Shown here one piece after another: positions 39,411-51,162 of a stretch of 64,000 nt of DNA. The stretch's first letter is position 1, and every line of letters begins with the position of its first letter. The translations under genes were made by a program, and so were the position numbers. Under the pieces are notes generated by a model. That model was not told where the DNA came from, did no database searches, and saw only the letters and a list, made by a program, of their open reading frames with translations. This DNA comes from Promerops cafer (taxonomy: Eukaryota; Chordata; Aves; Passeriformes; Nectariniidae). The stretch spans positions 564,429 to 628,428 of the forward strand of contig VZSE01002186.1 in NCBI GenBank assembly GCA_013398275.1, written 5' to 3'.

Positions 39411-39742
39411 ACAGAATCATAGAATCTTTAAAGTTGGAAAAGACCTCTAAGATAATTGAGTCCAACCATTAACCCAGCAGTGCCAAGTCCACTACTAAAC
39501 CATCTCTCTAAGCACCACATTTACACATTTTTTTAATACCTTGAGGAGCAGTGGCTCTACCACTTCCCAGGGCAACCTGTTCCAATGCTTGACCGCACTT
39601 TCAATGAAGAAATTTTTCCTAGTACCCAATCTAAACCTCCACTAAAAAGGCACAACTTGAGGCTGTTTCCTGTCTCTTGTTGCTTGTCACCTGGGATAAG
39701 AGACTGACTCCCATCTCACTCAATCTCCTTTCATACTCCTGT
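39411..39742 (-). mobile_element. CR1 LINE fragment, antisense
   Basis: The plus strand starts ACAGAATCATAGAATC, continues with GTTGGAAAAGACCTCTAAGA and GAGTCCAACCATTAACCC, then CCACTTCCCAGGGCAACCTG and GAAATTTTTCCTAGTA. This is the reverse complement of the CR1 3' region in its normal order. The element is 5'-truncated, about 330 bases long and moderately diverged, with no coding capacity. Confidence 0.95.
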
Positions 39743-41899
39743 GTAGATCACAGAAATGGAAAATGCAGAGAGGGAAGTCATGCACTGCAGCTTTCCTAGG
39801 CTGCAGAATAACTTCAGCCAATTTCCTGCCCCCAAAGCAGAAGTCTTCTCTTCCCCTCAGTTTTAGCAGCTTGAATCAGTCCTGTGGTTCTGAAAACTGA
39901 TCCCTGCTTCAGTGCAAGTATTTGCATGGCTTGGCACATGCCATTGAAAAATGAGCTGGATTAAAGCTTGCTCAGGAAAAAAAATAGTAAAAACAGTAAA
40001 GTGGGAGAGATTGGCTGGGGCAAATGGAAGGATTACTTCAGCCTCCATTTCTGCTCATGTGCATGAGTATCACCCATTTAGAGGGGAGTGTACATTTTTG
40101 ATGGTATTATGTTTTCATTTTAATTGATCTTAAGTCATTTGGCCATCTTATGGGTCAGCTTCAAACTAGATATTAATAGAAATCTTACAATTTAACACTT
40201 GCTTGCTTTTTTTTTTCCCCAGAAAACAAGTTTTTCCTTCTGTTTCTGCTCTCCTGAAACCCTGAAGTTCTGTAGGACTCCAGATATGTTTTGTGCAATC
40301 TGCTAAAATTAGCTCATTTTAGCTCTCAAAGCACTGTGGCCTCACCTAACATGTTGGGTACAACTGAGGCTTCAGATTGCCAAAATCCCACTGACAGACT
40401 GAGTGGGTGACCTACCTTTGCACACAGGCTGCAACAGTCAATAAAAAGAGCAATGACAAAAATACATGGTAGAGGACAGTGGGGTCACTGGTTATATATA
40501 GGAAGAGTCACTCCAAAAATAGAGTAGTATTTGAGGTGAATAACCTTAGACTATTTTAGGGCTATTGAAAGAGCTCTCTTATTTTTCTTCTTTCTTTTTT
40601 TTAATCACTTGGAGATGGAAGGATATTGCTGAATAAGGAAGCTACAACCCCATTTACTTTCTAGCTGACAAATCATGAGTACTTGAGTAATTTAAATGTC
40701 CTTCAGTGCATATAGTTTATTGCACAGGCCCATTAATTAATTTATTTTTCCGTTGTGTAATTTTGTACAATGGGTGGTTGTAATACGGCAACAAAACTGG
40801 ATCTTCTGAGATTCATTGTTCTGTAATAGTTTGGAAAATTAAGTGCCTAGTATATAGAACTATTAACTTAAAACCTATTTTTTCCTACATGTGTATGTAA
40901 TGAAAAATGGTCTCTGAATAATGAATATCATTCCTGTATTTGATTCATATCTGAAAGTAATTTTGAAGAATTTTGATTTATCTTGTCTAAAGTACCTCTT
41001 GTGTGTTTTCTGACTCCTTCCTGCTCAACATATGCTGTAGGGCATTTTGAAATGAAGGTGAGTGAAACTGATACAACCCATAAAAATAGATGAATGGTAT
41101 TAAGCCGTTTGATTTATCCATGTAATCATGAGCAGTGGTATTCCTTGAGCCTCCACATCGTTCTTTCACGTAAACATGTTACCCCGTGGCTGGATTCAGT
41201 AAACACTTCCCCAGAGCTTTTCACTGGCCATGGAGATGGTTGGTGCAGCATTCAAGCAGACCTGCTTTCCCTGGACTCTGTACAGCTTCAGGAGCCTACT
41301 GGAGCTTTTACTTACCATAGCCTCTGGACTACTGGAGGGAGATAGTCCTCTCACCTGCAGTTACTGGAAACCATGGTGCCCCCAGCTGCAGGTGTCCGGG
41401 AACATGCAGATCACTTCCAGCTTGATCACTCTCATTCTGCATTCTCCTGAGCAATTACTGCAATGCAGAGCTGACAGTACAGTTCCTGAGACAATGTGTG
41501 CACAGTCTTATGTCTCCAGTTACTCGGGAAAAGAAATTACTAACCCCTTCAGTAGCCAGATGGAAATTTTGAAACTGTTTATTCCATGCCATAGAACCCA
41601 TGATGTCATTTAGCTTTCACTATGCTGAAAACAAAGCCAAAGGCTGCTCTACACATTCCCCCTCTGCTTTATTGTTTTTGAGATGGAAGGGTAATTGTTC
41701 TTGGCAAGGGTGACTGGATTACAGCTGCCTTTGACTTCCAGGTTTTTTTAGTTGCCATCGTGGTGGCTAAATACGTGCAAAACACTGTGACACAGTGGGG
41801 AAAATGGGATTTCATTTCTTTGAAATTAGAAAAAAATGTGATTCTTTCCCTTTGAAGACAATTGCCAGAAAACCAAATCAATTCTATTTTATTTTTAAG

Positions 41900-42009
41900 A
41901 CTTGGAAGGTTTTGATTCTGTAATACCAATTGCTGAGAAGCTTAATCATCCAACTACAACCAGACCAAAAGCTACTGGCAGGCGACCACCCTCCCAGTCT
42001 CTCACATCT
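41900..42009 (+). CDS. SH3KBP1: SH3KBP1 exon F: capping-protein-interaction (CPI) motif
   Basis: This 110-nt exon (phase 1 in, phase 0 out) follows an ATTTTTAAG acceptor and ends at GTAAGT. It encodes DLEGFDSVIPIAEK, then LNHPTTTRPKATGRRPP and SQSLTS. The LNHPTTTRPK stretch followed six residues later by proline fits the CPI consensus LxHxTxxRPKx(6)P. In the CIN85/CD2AP family this motif binds the actin capping protein CapZ and links endocytic sites to the actin cytoskeleton. All consensus positions are intact. The acidic DLEGFDSV segment before it is also conserved. Confidence 0.97.
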
Positions 42010-43307
42010 GTAAGTTAATTTTCCTTTTCTTTAAAAACTCTTTTTTAAAATTTTTTTTCTGAATTTTCTCCCCCTCCTATTTGTGTTCCTTGGTGTTTTT
42101 TACTACTTTTACCCAGCCATTCCTTCACACATACAATGAGGCAGAGAGATGCAGATCAGGAAAATTACTCTCAAAAGGCTGCCGGTGTTTTGAATAGTGA
42201 TGTTTAAAACATTCCCTTCCTTCTAAGGTTTATACCCCCTTATTTGGGTGCTGCCAAGTGTTCCTTGCCAGCCATGACTGAGCCCAGAAAAATCTCTTAT
42301 AAAAGTCTTTGGAATAGACTGATTTGTATGAAGTATTGAGGATTTTGAAAGTGTTTCCCAAAAGAAGCATTCCTTTTGATTTCTTGCAAACATTTACCAG
42401 ATTTTGAGCACAAATAGACCATTCAGTGTTCAACAGCCCTCCTTGAGCTATCATGTGTTTCTTCTCATTAAGGTCACAGTTGTAAATACAAGGGTGATTT
42501 AAATTTCACTCTCTAATATCTATCTTTAGACAACTTGGTCTCATAAACAACACTTTGGAAACCACTGCTTAGTTTTTTAATGTCTTCTTCTTTGGGTTTT
42601 GGGGTTTGTTTGTTTCTATGATTTTTGTGTTCTGGAATATCAGAATGAGAGCAACTACTGATGGTTACCTGGGTCCACGTTGCTGAAGAAAAACAAAGTG
42701 GAAGGAAGCAAAAAGGATTTATTGCGAAACTAATAGAACTCAAGAAAGAGAATGCTTTCAAAATTGACTCCTGTCATAAGTATGGAAATATAAAAGAGCA
42801 GTATAGAGGTTTTCCTTCCCCTGTCACGTCTATGAGGAAAGGATCAAGGGGTGGAAAGAGCCTTCCCTTTTCATGCCTTTACCAAGAGGCTGTGCACAAG
42901 GCAGCCCTGCAGTGCCAGCACCGTGCCCTGGCAGTGGCTGGGGCCTCTGAAGAGCAGCAGGGTGAGACCTGCTCTGAGCAGAGCCACCCCGGTGACAGAG
43001 CTGGCATCCCCACGGCACAGCACTCAGCGTCCTGCCTGGGACAGGAGGCTGCTTTCATCTTGTGATATCATGCTGTGCAAAGCTGTAAATTAATGTTGAA
43101 TTCAACTCTTAAGCATATCTTATTTCTTGAATACTTTGAAAGCAGTCTAGCTTTGAAAATAAGATGCAAAAAAGGGGGAGTAGGAGGTCAAAGAGTCCTG
43201 ATTTTAAGTATTGTTACTTTGAAAATGATAGCTAAAAAAGTTCTCGTACAATGAAAATATCTGTGCTTTTCTTTTTCTTCTTCTGTGGTGTGTGTTTGTC
43301 TACATAG
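42010..43307 (+). other. SH3KBP1: SH3KBP1 intron F-G (1.3 kb)
   Basis: The donor is GTAAGT and the acceptor TCTACATAG. A GC-richer stretch at about 42840-43060 lies in a 134-codon open frame (42661-43065) and contains a strong donor-like CAGG/GTGAGA at 42962. No matching well-formed acceptor is evident and the peptide is not one I recognise in any CIN85 isoform. Confidence 0.8.
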
Positions 43308-43433
43308 TCATCCCTTTCAAGCCCTGATTTCTTTGATTCACCAAGTCCCGAAGATGAGAAGGAAGAACATGTTTCCATTACTCACAAAACTCTTGAAGTA
43401 TCAAGGAAATCAAGAACTGTTACAATATCACAA
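43308..43433 (+). CDS. SH3KBP1: SH3KBP1 exon G: Ser/Pro and acidic linker
   Basis: This 126-nt exon is phase 0 at both ends (42 codons), so skipping it would keep the frame. It encodes SSLSSPDFFDSPSPEDEK, then EEHVSITHKTLEVS and RKSRTVTISQ. The FDSPSPE core followed by acidic residues and the closing TVTISQ are conserved with mammalian CIN85. The middle (THKTLEVSRKSR) has diverged and is about one residue shorter than I recall. The acceptor is CTACATAG and the donor GTAAGT. Several SP pairs are potential proline-directed phosphorylation sites; that is inference. Confidence 0.96.
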
Positions 43434-44401
43434 GTAAGTTAATTGGTATGCCTCTGCTTAACTAAGGTTACATTCATCTTCTTTTTTTAAAGCAGTACTG
43501 AAATATTTAAAATTTAATTCAACAGTCTCCTGGTAACTGCCCACTTAAAGGAGCTTAAAATGATAAAGGTTACTAAAGCTCTGTGCTTGAAAGGCAAGTC
43601 TAAAGTGAATTGCACAGTTAAACTGTCTCAAATAACCATACCGTGAAAAAAATCCTTCTTGTGTAAATGCATTTCACAGAATCAGAGAGGCTGGGAAACA
43701 AATTTTAGAAACAAGGACCCTGCCTTTCTGCAACTTTAAATTGAGTTTACATTAGAAGAGTCTGTGAGCAGAGAAAATACAGCTCTTTGACACACTCTAA
43801 TAGTATGTGAATTTAAATTTGCAAATATAATCGCTTTTTATACTGGTTTAATTGTATTCATTTTATAGGCTTGTGCCATTCTTACTGTATTTTGGTAGAC
43901 TACTGTAGTGGAATCAAATTTTACAAAAGGAGTGTGTAGGTCAGGCTTTAAAGGTTGGAACTATTTTTTAGTACATAAGGATACCTTTAATAATAAAAAT
44001 ACTACATTCTAATAGTTTAACAAGTATTTGAAAGATGAAGTCATGCTATTCTGTGATCAAGTTGTAATGTTTTGCTATGTAGCTCCCTCTTCTGGGAGCA
44101 CTTGCACCAAGGAATACTGCTGGGCCAACATTTCTAAGTTATATGACAAAACTGTAGATGTTGTTCCTGTAAAATGAGATGGCTGCTATTAGAAAGCAGC
44201 TGCTTGAGGCTTTAATGCTGAAAGCCAGTTAAGCTCTGGAATAAGATGCTCAGATCAATGTCTCCAGTTGTGCCTTGCTTGCCTGCTGCAGATTTGAACT
44301 CAGCCTGAAATCTCTTTTCAGTCCGAAGGAAACTTGCACCTACTGATATATGGGGTTATTATCCATGAAAGATCTGTTTATAGCTACACATGACTCACAC
44401 C

Positions 44402-44905
44402 CCATTCTGCTCTGGGGAGACCCCACCTGGAGTGCTACATCCAGCTCTGGGGTCTCCAGCACAGGAAGGACACAGACGATCAGAGGGATGGAGCACCTCT
44501 TCTGTGAGGAAAGGCTGAGAGAATTAGGTTTGTTTGGCTTGGAAAAGGGAAGGTTTTGAGGTGACCTAATTGTGGCCTTCCAGTACCTGAAGTGAGCTGA
44601 CAAGAAGGATGGAGAGGGACTATTTACAAGAGCATGGAGTGATAGGAGAGGATGATAGAATGATTTCAAACTGAAGGAGAGTAGGTTTAGATTAGATATT
44701 AGTAAAAAAATTCTTCACTGTGAGGGTGGCAACACACTGGAATGGGTGCCAAAACAGAGAAGTTGTGTATGTCCCACCTCTGGAAATGTTTAAAACCAGG
44801 CTGGGTGGGGCATGGAGCAACCTGGTCTAGTGAAAGGTGCCCCTTCCCATGGCAGGGAGATTGGATCTAGGTGACCTTTAAGGTCCCTTTCAACCCAGAT
44901 ACACA
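44402..44905 (+). mobile_element. CR1 LINE fragment
   Basis: The sense-strand CR1 blocks occur in order: GGGGAGACCCCACCTGGAGT, CCAGCTCTGGGGTC, GAAGGACACAGACG, TGAGGAAAGGCTGAGAGAAT, GGCCTTCCAGTACCTGAAG, GTTTAGATTAGATATTAG, TGGAAATGTTTAAAACCAGG and a final AGGTCCCTTTCAACCCAG. The copy spans about 500 bases and ends without the usual ATGATTCT tail repeats. No open frame of functional length remains. Confidence 0.95.
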
Positions 44906-45561
44906 AACTAATTGATAAAATGTTAAAAGAATATTAATCAGGTCACTGAGTCAAGTTTTCAGTGATTCAGCTTTCTTGTGATTATAATGCCATTTTTATT
45001 TATATTTATGGTCAGACTTGTTTTTTTGTGCAGAACACTTCTTGAATTCAGTGTTTTCCCAGACCAGGTTCTGTGCTCAATCATGGCTGTATAGTAGGGA
45101 AGACTGTTTTTTGCAGAACTTGGTGGATCCTGCTCTTCTCTCCCCATCAAAATATTTTCTGATTTTAATCTCATCACAAACTTTTCTCTCAGTTACTTTG
45201 TTCAGCTAATGCCACCCTGCCAGTCTCCAAGTCCTCACTTACAATGTCTCCTTCCATTTCCAAACCACTTATTCTCAGTATTTTGCCCTATTTGCCAATC
45301 AAATTCAATATCTCTTTTCCAAAGAGAGTTGGAAGGTTGCCTAGTGCTTTTTCTTACTCTTGTCCAAATCAGATTTTCAAACATGCCTGGTAGCTGTCAT
45401 GTAATGCACACATAGCACTGCCAAATAACAGTGCGAAGATTCCCCGTACTTGCCATGGTGATAACTGTACTTGTACACTGTTCTCTGTATGCAGTGAAGT
45501 AGATGGTCATGTATGGTTGGTAAACTGCAGACTTTCTAGTTGTCTAATAAGTATAAAATGT

Positions 45562-45593
45562 TATATTACATTATATATAATATATTACATTAT
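45562..45593. repeat. AT-rich 13-bp direct repeat
   Basis: TATATTACATTAT occurs at 45562-45574 and again at 45581-45593, separated by ATATAA. It is low-complexity DNA. Confidence 0.8.
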
Positions 45594-46352
45594 GTAGCAC
45601 ATAGGAGTAGAGGCTTGTTGAGCAAGTAGAGCACTGCATCGCAGTTGAGAAGCATGGAATCCTTCATAGCTAACCACATGATTCCAGGGTTATAGGTTAA
45701 CAGTGTGTTTTTCTGTCAAGTTCCTGGAGGAATAAAGAGCTATGGGTAGTTATGGGGATTCATGGAAGCTTTGACTAACAGAGGACAGTACATTACATTT
45801 ATTTATTATTAATATTATTTTGAAGCCATGGGATTTCTTTTCCACATATATCATACCAACAAGCGAACCTAAAGAATATTTTTCTATTTTCATAATGCTA
45901 GGGGGAACACGTAATACATTTTTTAATTTTTGAAAAAACTCAGAAGATTCCTTCACTATTTGGAAATTATAAATTTAATTTACAAAAAAATACAACTTGG
46001 ATTCTTGGCCATGTAGTTTTGTGCTCTGTGGGAGACATCCATCGATGTAGACATGTTCTCACAAACATCTGAGAGAAACACTCAGCATCTGTCACTGGTT
46101 TAATTCACTGCTAGGTCTGAGATCTTGAAAATGCTGTTGCTGAACTTTTGCATCACAACTAGACCCCCTCTGATGTACACGTACAAAGATGATGACTAAT
46201 CACTATATTTATCATGCTTTTGCCAAGACTGTCCATGTTTGACTGTTGGAATTTCAGCATAACTGAAGAGCGGCTAAATACTTGGCATTGGTTAGAGGTT
46301 TTATTTTCAAAAAGCTTTCTGCAGACCTTAAATGTTATACTTTTTGTTGCAG

Positions 46353-46624
46353 GTGTCTGACAACAAAACTTCCTTGCCTCCAAAACCAGGAGGTCTGGCT
46401 AGTGGCAGTTATGTACAACCATCACTATCCCCTTCACCATCACCTGGATTTCACTCAATTGCTATGGGAACAACAGGCCACAGGTCAAATTCCCCATCCC
46501 TGTTTGGTACTGAAGGAAAGCCAAAGACTGAGCACTTGAGCCAAGGTCAGACTGCCCTGGAAGAGCTGAGAACACAAATTAGGGAGCTCAGAACCATCAT
46601 TGAAACCATGAAAGACCAGCAAAA
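46353..46624 (+). CDS. SH3KBP1: SH3KBP1 exon H: Ser/Pro-rich linker and start of the coiled coil
   Basis: At 272 nt this is the largest coding exon here (phase 0 in, phase 2 out). It follows a TTTTTGTTGCAG acceptor. It opens VSDNKTSLPPKPGGLASG, passes a variable Ser/Pro stretch (SLSPSPSPGFHS), then the conserved GHRSNSPSLFGTEGKPK block, and ends in the helical ALEELRTQIRELRTIIETMK and DQQK. The SLPPKPG motif is a proline SH3/WW-type ligand. The last 30 or so residues begin the C-terminal coiled coil that oligomerises CIN85 and binds phosphatidic acid. The poly-Gly/Ala insert I recall in mammals is replaced here by GSYVQPSLSPSPSP. Confidence 0.97.
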
Positions 46625-48023
46625 GTAAGTACTGCAAATCACAGCTGCAGGTGGGATGGATCCATTTGTGCAGACTAGTGGCAGTTTCTGATTGAGTTTG
46701 CCTTCATGGTGTTACTCTGCACAGCTGGCCTATGTGTTTGGGAGTGATTTTCACATGACAGAACATATTCAGGGGTGAGAACCTCTGCAAAAAAGACCTG
46801 CACAATCCACTAGCTTTTTTTTCCTGTGTTATGACACAAGTAGATGTTTACAAGGTGTTAAAAAAGTTAAGTTGCAAGCTATAAGCAGTGAATGTTGTTT
46901 TATTTGTCAATAACTATCTGGGAACTCATGTGCATTGATCATAATAAAAGGGGTGCATTTGTTATAGTTGTAGTACAAATTGCTACAAGCTCCTAAAGTT
47001 ATTACATTAATTTGTTATTTGACTGTTAGCACATTTTCCCAGGAAGCTCATGTTACAAAAGTAGTAATTGAATTGTGACTAGGTCATCTGAAGGCCTTTG
47101 TGTTTAAGGCCCTGAATCTTACTATTTTAGTTTTGGGCACCTTTGTTTTCTTTATATTGCTCATTTCTTAGGAGAAACTGGGGCTGGCATGTAACTTTTG
47201 ATGTTCCTGAGACTATTTAATGCTTTGGAAGCTAAACCTTCGCTTACATTGTCAGTTGTGTGTAGCCCAGGCAGGAAAAAGAAAAGGGCAAGCAGCGTGC
47301 AGAGCCTGTGGCGGAACAGAGGTGTGCGGAGTTTGGGAGAAGATGCGGGAGGGCATGGTTCAAGCTGGATGTAGCCAGCAAGCCCCACGGCCTCGCCTCT
47401 TAGGCTGACCCTGCTCCTCTGGTCTCCCCGGCCCTTCTTGCAAGGGCAGCTTCCACCTACTGGTATCTGTCCTAAGGTGAGATCACTCCGTGGGAACATG
47501 AGAACGTGTCTGCTCCTTATAGCTATGTTCCCTTTCCCAACCAAGAAGAATGACAGAAAATCCATATTTGGGATCATTAAGTCTTATAAATGAAGTTGAA
47601 GGTTACATTGTATTGCTGGCATAAACAGCTTTTAAGTGGCTTAATTATGTGATAAGACGGGCAGGATTTGTGTTACCAGTTCCAAGAACCCACCAACAGT
47701 CAATACATCTACATTTTGTATGGAAAAAGGCAACTGGGTGCTGGTACAGTGTTGATACAGCTAGGCCAGAGCAAAGCCTGTGGATGCAGGGCTGTTAGGA
47801 GGCATTAGTCATTCGGCACGTGGGATGGGGCGGGGTACTGTCCCATAGTGAGTTTTACTTCTGTTATAGCCTAGAATATACAAGAGTATGCTGACTTCAA
47901 TTAGATGTTCAGAGGAAAAAAATAACTAGTGAAGTGGGGTAAATATGTCTCCAAAAGATAATCTTTTGTATTTTACCAGTGTGGTCATTTCCATCCCAAG
48001 CTTCTTTTGCATTCTTTTAACAG
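46625..48023 (+). other. SH3KBP1: SH3KBP1 intron H-I (1.4 kb)
   Basis: The donor is GTAAGT and the acceptor TTTTAACAG. A GC-richer segment at about 47260-47460 produces a 138-codon open frame on the minus strand (47161-47577) with no recognisable product. No repeat was identified. Confidence 0.8.
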
Positions 48024-48087
48024 AAAAGAGATTAAACAGTTGCTCTCTGAGTTGGATGAAGAGAAGAAGATCCGTCTAAGATTGCAG
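48024..48087 (+). CDS. SH3KBP1: SH3KBP1 exon I: central coiled coil
   Basis: This 64-nt exon (phase 2 in, phase 0 out) follows a TTCTTTTAACAG acceptor and ends at a GTACTC donor. Completing the lysine from exon H, it reads KKEIKQLLSELDEEKK and then IRLRLQ. Leucine and isoleucine spacing (I, L, L, L, I, L) with charged residues between fits a heptad coiled coil. Compared with mammalian CIN85 as I recall it, the only change is Lys for Arg before EIKQLL. Confidence 0.97.
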
Positions 48088-50145
48088 GTACTCAAATTAT
48101 TTTTAATGTTGGCGATGTGTTGGCAGGTTTAATTTAGCCTGACATGGGACATAAAACTCTGCTAAGATACTTAGCTTCCAGTGAATCAAAAACTACCAAT
48201 ATTTCTGAAAAGGATATACCTGTTCCCTTCATAGCATTGCAAGTTTGTGTCACATATATTGCAATACTGTGTTTTTATTGAGAAGCCGTAGAATTATCCA
48301 AAAAATTATCAACACAAGTAGGCAAATTTAAAAAAATTAAACACAATACAAGATTCAAACTATGATTTTTTCATCTCAGTTTTAATTGTTTGATTTTGTC
48401 ACAAATTAAATCATGCCTTTTTAAGTTACTTAATTTCTGCCAAAGCTTCATATTTTGTAGTAAGCTTGTCTCAGTGTTAATATGCTTGGAATATTATTTC
48501 ATATAGCAAAATTTTAATGTCTGCTTTACAGACTGACTCAGGTTGTCTTTACTACAGCATCCTGAGCAATATAAAAGAAGGGGCTCTGATTAAGAACCCA
48601 GTTACTGCTACCATAGTTCTCACAGTACCTTAGCTCTGGATGTTGTTGTGCTGGCTTAGTCTTTGCCAGGTATCCTGACACCCTGCTTGTGGGATTCATG
48701 GAGCTCGGCCTTTTCTAGAATCATTAACAATGCAGCTTTGATGTGAAATGACATTGAAACTGCTTGTTGGGGGTTTGGAGAGTGATTTAAACAGTGCCCT
48801 TAACAGCATGCTTTAACTTGGTCAGGCAGATGGACTAAAGGGTCATTATAGGCCTCTTCCAACCAAAATTATTCTATTCTAATCTATGCTGTGCTATACT
48901 CTTCTATTCCATGTACTTGATAAGTACTTTGGTATTGATTATATATTTTATATTTTTATGGTATAGAGCAACTGTACTTCAAACTAGGGATAGAAAATTG
49001 AATTGTAATTTCACTGGACCATTCCCTCTCTGTAAACCACTTGGAAATATGGCAAAGGGTGGCAGAACTGGGGATCCTCAATGTCTATGCTCCAGGACTG
49101 CCTAAAGGACTTTATGTGTCCAATCACATAGCAACATGGCTTCTAATAATACTCAATTCTTGTTCAGCTTAAACTGAAATTTATTCAGATAAAACCCAGT
49201 GAACATTTTTAATAGCCATTGTTGATTTAGTCTAATGGGCCAGACTGTTCAGAGTTATCCAGAGATAACTTTATATCTTTATGCAGAGACCTGCACTGAT
49301 GACTTTCAAATTATGATCTTATAGCTGAATGCTTTTACTCCAGTTCAAATGTTGCTTATACTGGTAGATGTTCAGATGCTAGCCAAGATGGCATTATTAG
49401 CTTTACATGAATATAAGAGTTAACAAAAAAAAGTAGCATTAGTTTCAGAGTGCTCTAATAGACATGAAGTAGCACAGCTCTCGGTCCACGTCTTAAAGAC
49501 TGCCTTGATGATGGTGCAGTTGAACACAGGTTGAAACAGGTGGGTTTGAAGCCCTTGCTTTAGGGTTTCCAGTGTGTCAGAAGGACCAAGTGTACAGCTG
49601 GGGCTGCTGATGGTTCCGCCACATCCTTTTAAGCATGGCTGTACATCCTTCAGAGCCTTTAAGATGCCTGGGCACAGGCCTGATGGTTGTAGAAGGCAAG
49701 CACCATTCCTACAGCAAGAGCCCTTCCTGTAGGAGAGAGACAATGGGTTTTGTCCCTCAGCTACCCGTGCTCATTGCCAGCAGTGCAGTGTATTGTGCTG
49801 GCTGTAAGTGCAGCTGCTGGTGCATGGACAGGGTGCTCATTCTGCAGTAATGCCAGGCAGGGAGCTGTGTGGCTTGTAAAGGTTGTAATTTAAAGAGATT
49901 GAAAGGTCTTGCAGTACATTCAATGACTATACTTGTCATGGTCTGAGGGAGAAAGCTGTGAATGGTCATCCCACACTGCTGAGAAGCACCTCAATTTGTG
50001 AAATCTGTGGAAATAAGAGTGGTATAAAACCTATAGCTGACACCTGTGAACAAGAGGGAACGTGCTTTTCAAGTGGCACCAACTGTGTCTCAGTTTGCTA
50101 AAGCATCTAATTTAATCAAATACTTTTTCTTCTGTTTGTTTTTAG
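48088..50145 (+). other. SH3KBP1: SH3KBP1 last intron I-J
   Basis: It contains a CR1-type tail near 48823. The remainder, including a 107-codon minus-strand open frame at 49420-49743, has no feature I can identify. Confidence 0.8.
48823..48911 (+). mobile_element. CR1-like 3' tail with ATTCTATTCT-type end
   Basis: GGCAGATGGACTAAAGGGTC, then ATTATAGGCCTCTTCCAACC followed by ATTATTCTATTCTAATCTA, has the order of a CR1-family 3' end: the GGACTAGATGATC-like block, the TCTTCCAACC block and short ATTCT-type tail repeats. The body further upstream is too diverged to follow. Confidence 0.65.
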
Positions 50146-50187
50146 ATGGAAGTTAATGATATAAAGAAAGCTCTTCAATCAAAGTGA
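50146..50187 (+). CDS. SH3KBP1: SH3KBP1 exon J: C-terminus and stop
   Basis: The terminal coding exon starts in phase 0 after a strong acceptor (CTGTTTGTTTTTAG) and encodes MEVNDIKKALQSK and a TGA stop at 50185-50187. It completes the coiled coil. The ending KKALQSK is the known C-terminus of CIN85, whereas CD2AP ends differently. The whole C-terminal helix is thus coded by exons H, I and J. Confidence 0.97.
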   Translation: MEVNDIKKALQSK

Positions 50188-50506
50188 ATACTTGATAGGT
50201 GGAATGTTGCATTATTTTTCATGACTGAGACTCAAATTTATGCCCCAGCCAAAATAACTTTGTGCCAAATGATTTAAGAATTGCCTCAACATCCCTTTAT
50301 TTGAAGGATTAGCACAACAGTTTTTGATAGCACAACAAAAATACCAACGAGAACAAAATTTCTACCCAAAGCTGTGCTGTGCGGCACTAGTTGTGACTGA
50401 AATTGATCTTCTTGTGCTAAAGGCTCTCTACTTCAAGATCCTAGGTGAAATGAAAACTCAGGCAGTTTAGTCCATAGTGGTACTATTTTGATGATATTTT
50501 TCCATA

Positions 50507-50512
50507 AATAAA
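50507..50512 (+). terminator. SH3KBP1: Poly(A) signal AATAAA, proximal
   Basis: A canonical AATAAA stands 320 bases after the stop. It is followed within 50 bases by T-rich and TG-containing sequence (TGACTTTTGGTTTTTAATTG). Confidence 0.7.
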
Positions 50513-51152
50513 GTGTATTTCAGATTATCTGTTTACAAGCTTTATGATTTTGACTTTTGGTTTTTAATTGTCTTTTGTCACAGATTTTAAGATGTTTGTA
50601 CTTCATATAGCCAGGAATGAATGTTAATGTTGGGGCTGGAGGGATTATTTTTGCTTCGAGATTGAACAGCCTACTTTTCGTTACGGTTTTAAGTTCTGTT
50701 AAATATGCAATTTTTTGTCCCTGAATCCCCTGCAACTTAAACTTACATTGTGTACAGTAATGTATTTACAAGAAGGAAACAAACCAACAGAAGTCTGGTC
50801 TTTGCAATGATTTGTGCCTTTCTTTGCCACACGCTGACTGGAGCCGGTTGAGGCCAGGTCTCCCTATGTAGCTACCACGACGACTCCTGTCCCCAGGGTC
50901 TGGCAGAGGTCACCTTCCCAGTGCTCAGCTCTCGGTCAGGAGAGCGCGTTTGTGCCAGGTGGCAGGACAAAAGGGCACAGCTGAGAGCAGCTTTGTCTTG
51001 AGCAGCTGTGGCTTTTTAGCTTTCCTGGTTTGGATAGGCCTCTCCCTCAACCTGAATGTTCATCTCCGCTTGATTTTCATTAGATGATTTAAACACCCAC
51101 CTCTGTCCCCAATTTTGCACAGAGTGAACAGAATATGCATTATTAAAGCAAA

Positions 51153-51162
51153 AATAAATAAA
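51153..51162 (+). terminator. SH3KBP1: Overlapping tandem poly(A) signals, distal
   Basis: Two AATAAA hexamers overlap at 51153-51158 and 51157-51162. T-rich and TGT-containing sequence follows at about 51190-51250. Another AATAAA lies at 51950-51955 and could serve a still longer form. Confidence 0.5.

Larger units (their letters stand above)
31041..41899 (+). other. SH3KBP1: SH3KBP1 intron E-F (about 10.9 kb)
   Basis: This is the longest complete intron in the window. It contains a CpG-rich patch at about 31620-31830, a possible LTR remnant at 35460, an AC dinucleotide run at 35588 and a minus-strand CR1 at 39411. Stretches of several kilobases between them show nothing I can name. The open frames at 31548-32000 and 41230-41613 are the longest but resemble no known protein. 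Confidence 0.85.
43434..46352 (+). other. SH3KBP1: SH3KBP1 intron G-H
   Basis: It contains a CR1 copy (44402-44905) in sense orientation and an AT-rich direct repeat at 45562. A TC-rich stretch at about 45190-45330 is unassigned. Confidence 0.85.

Noticed and set aside
47161..47577. 138-codon minus-strand open frame in intron H-I
   Set aside because: It lies antisense within a short intron in a GC-richer segment and contains no recognised motif.
15120..50187. CD2AP as the identity of the gene
   Set aside because: CD2AP shares the SH3 and CPI motifs, but the linker strings and the KKALQSK C-terminus match SH3KBP1.
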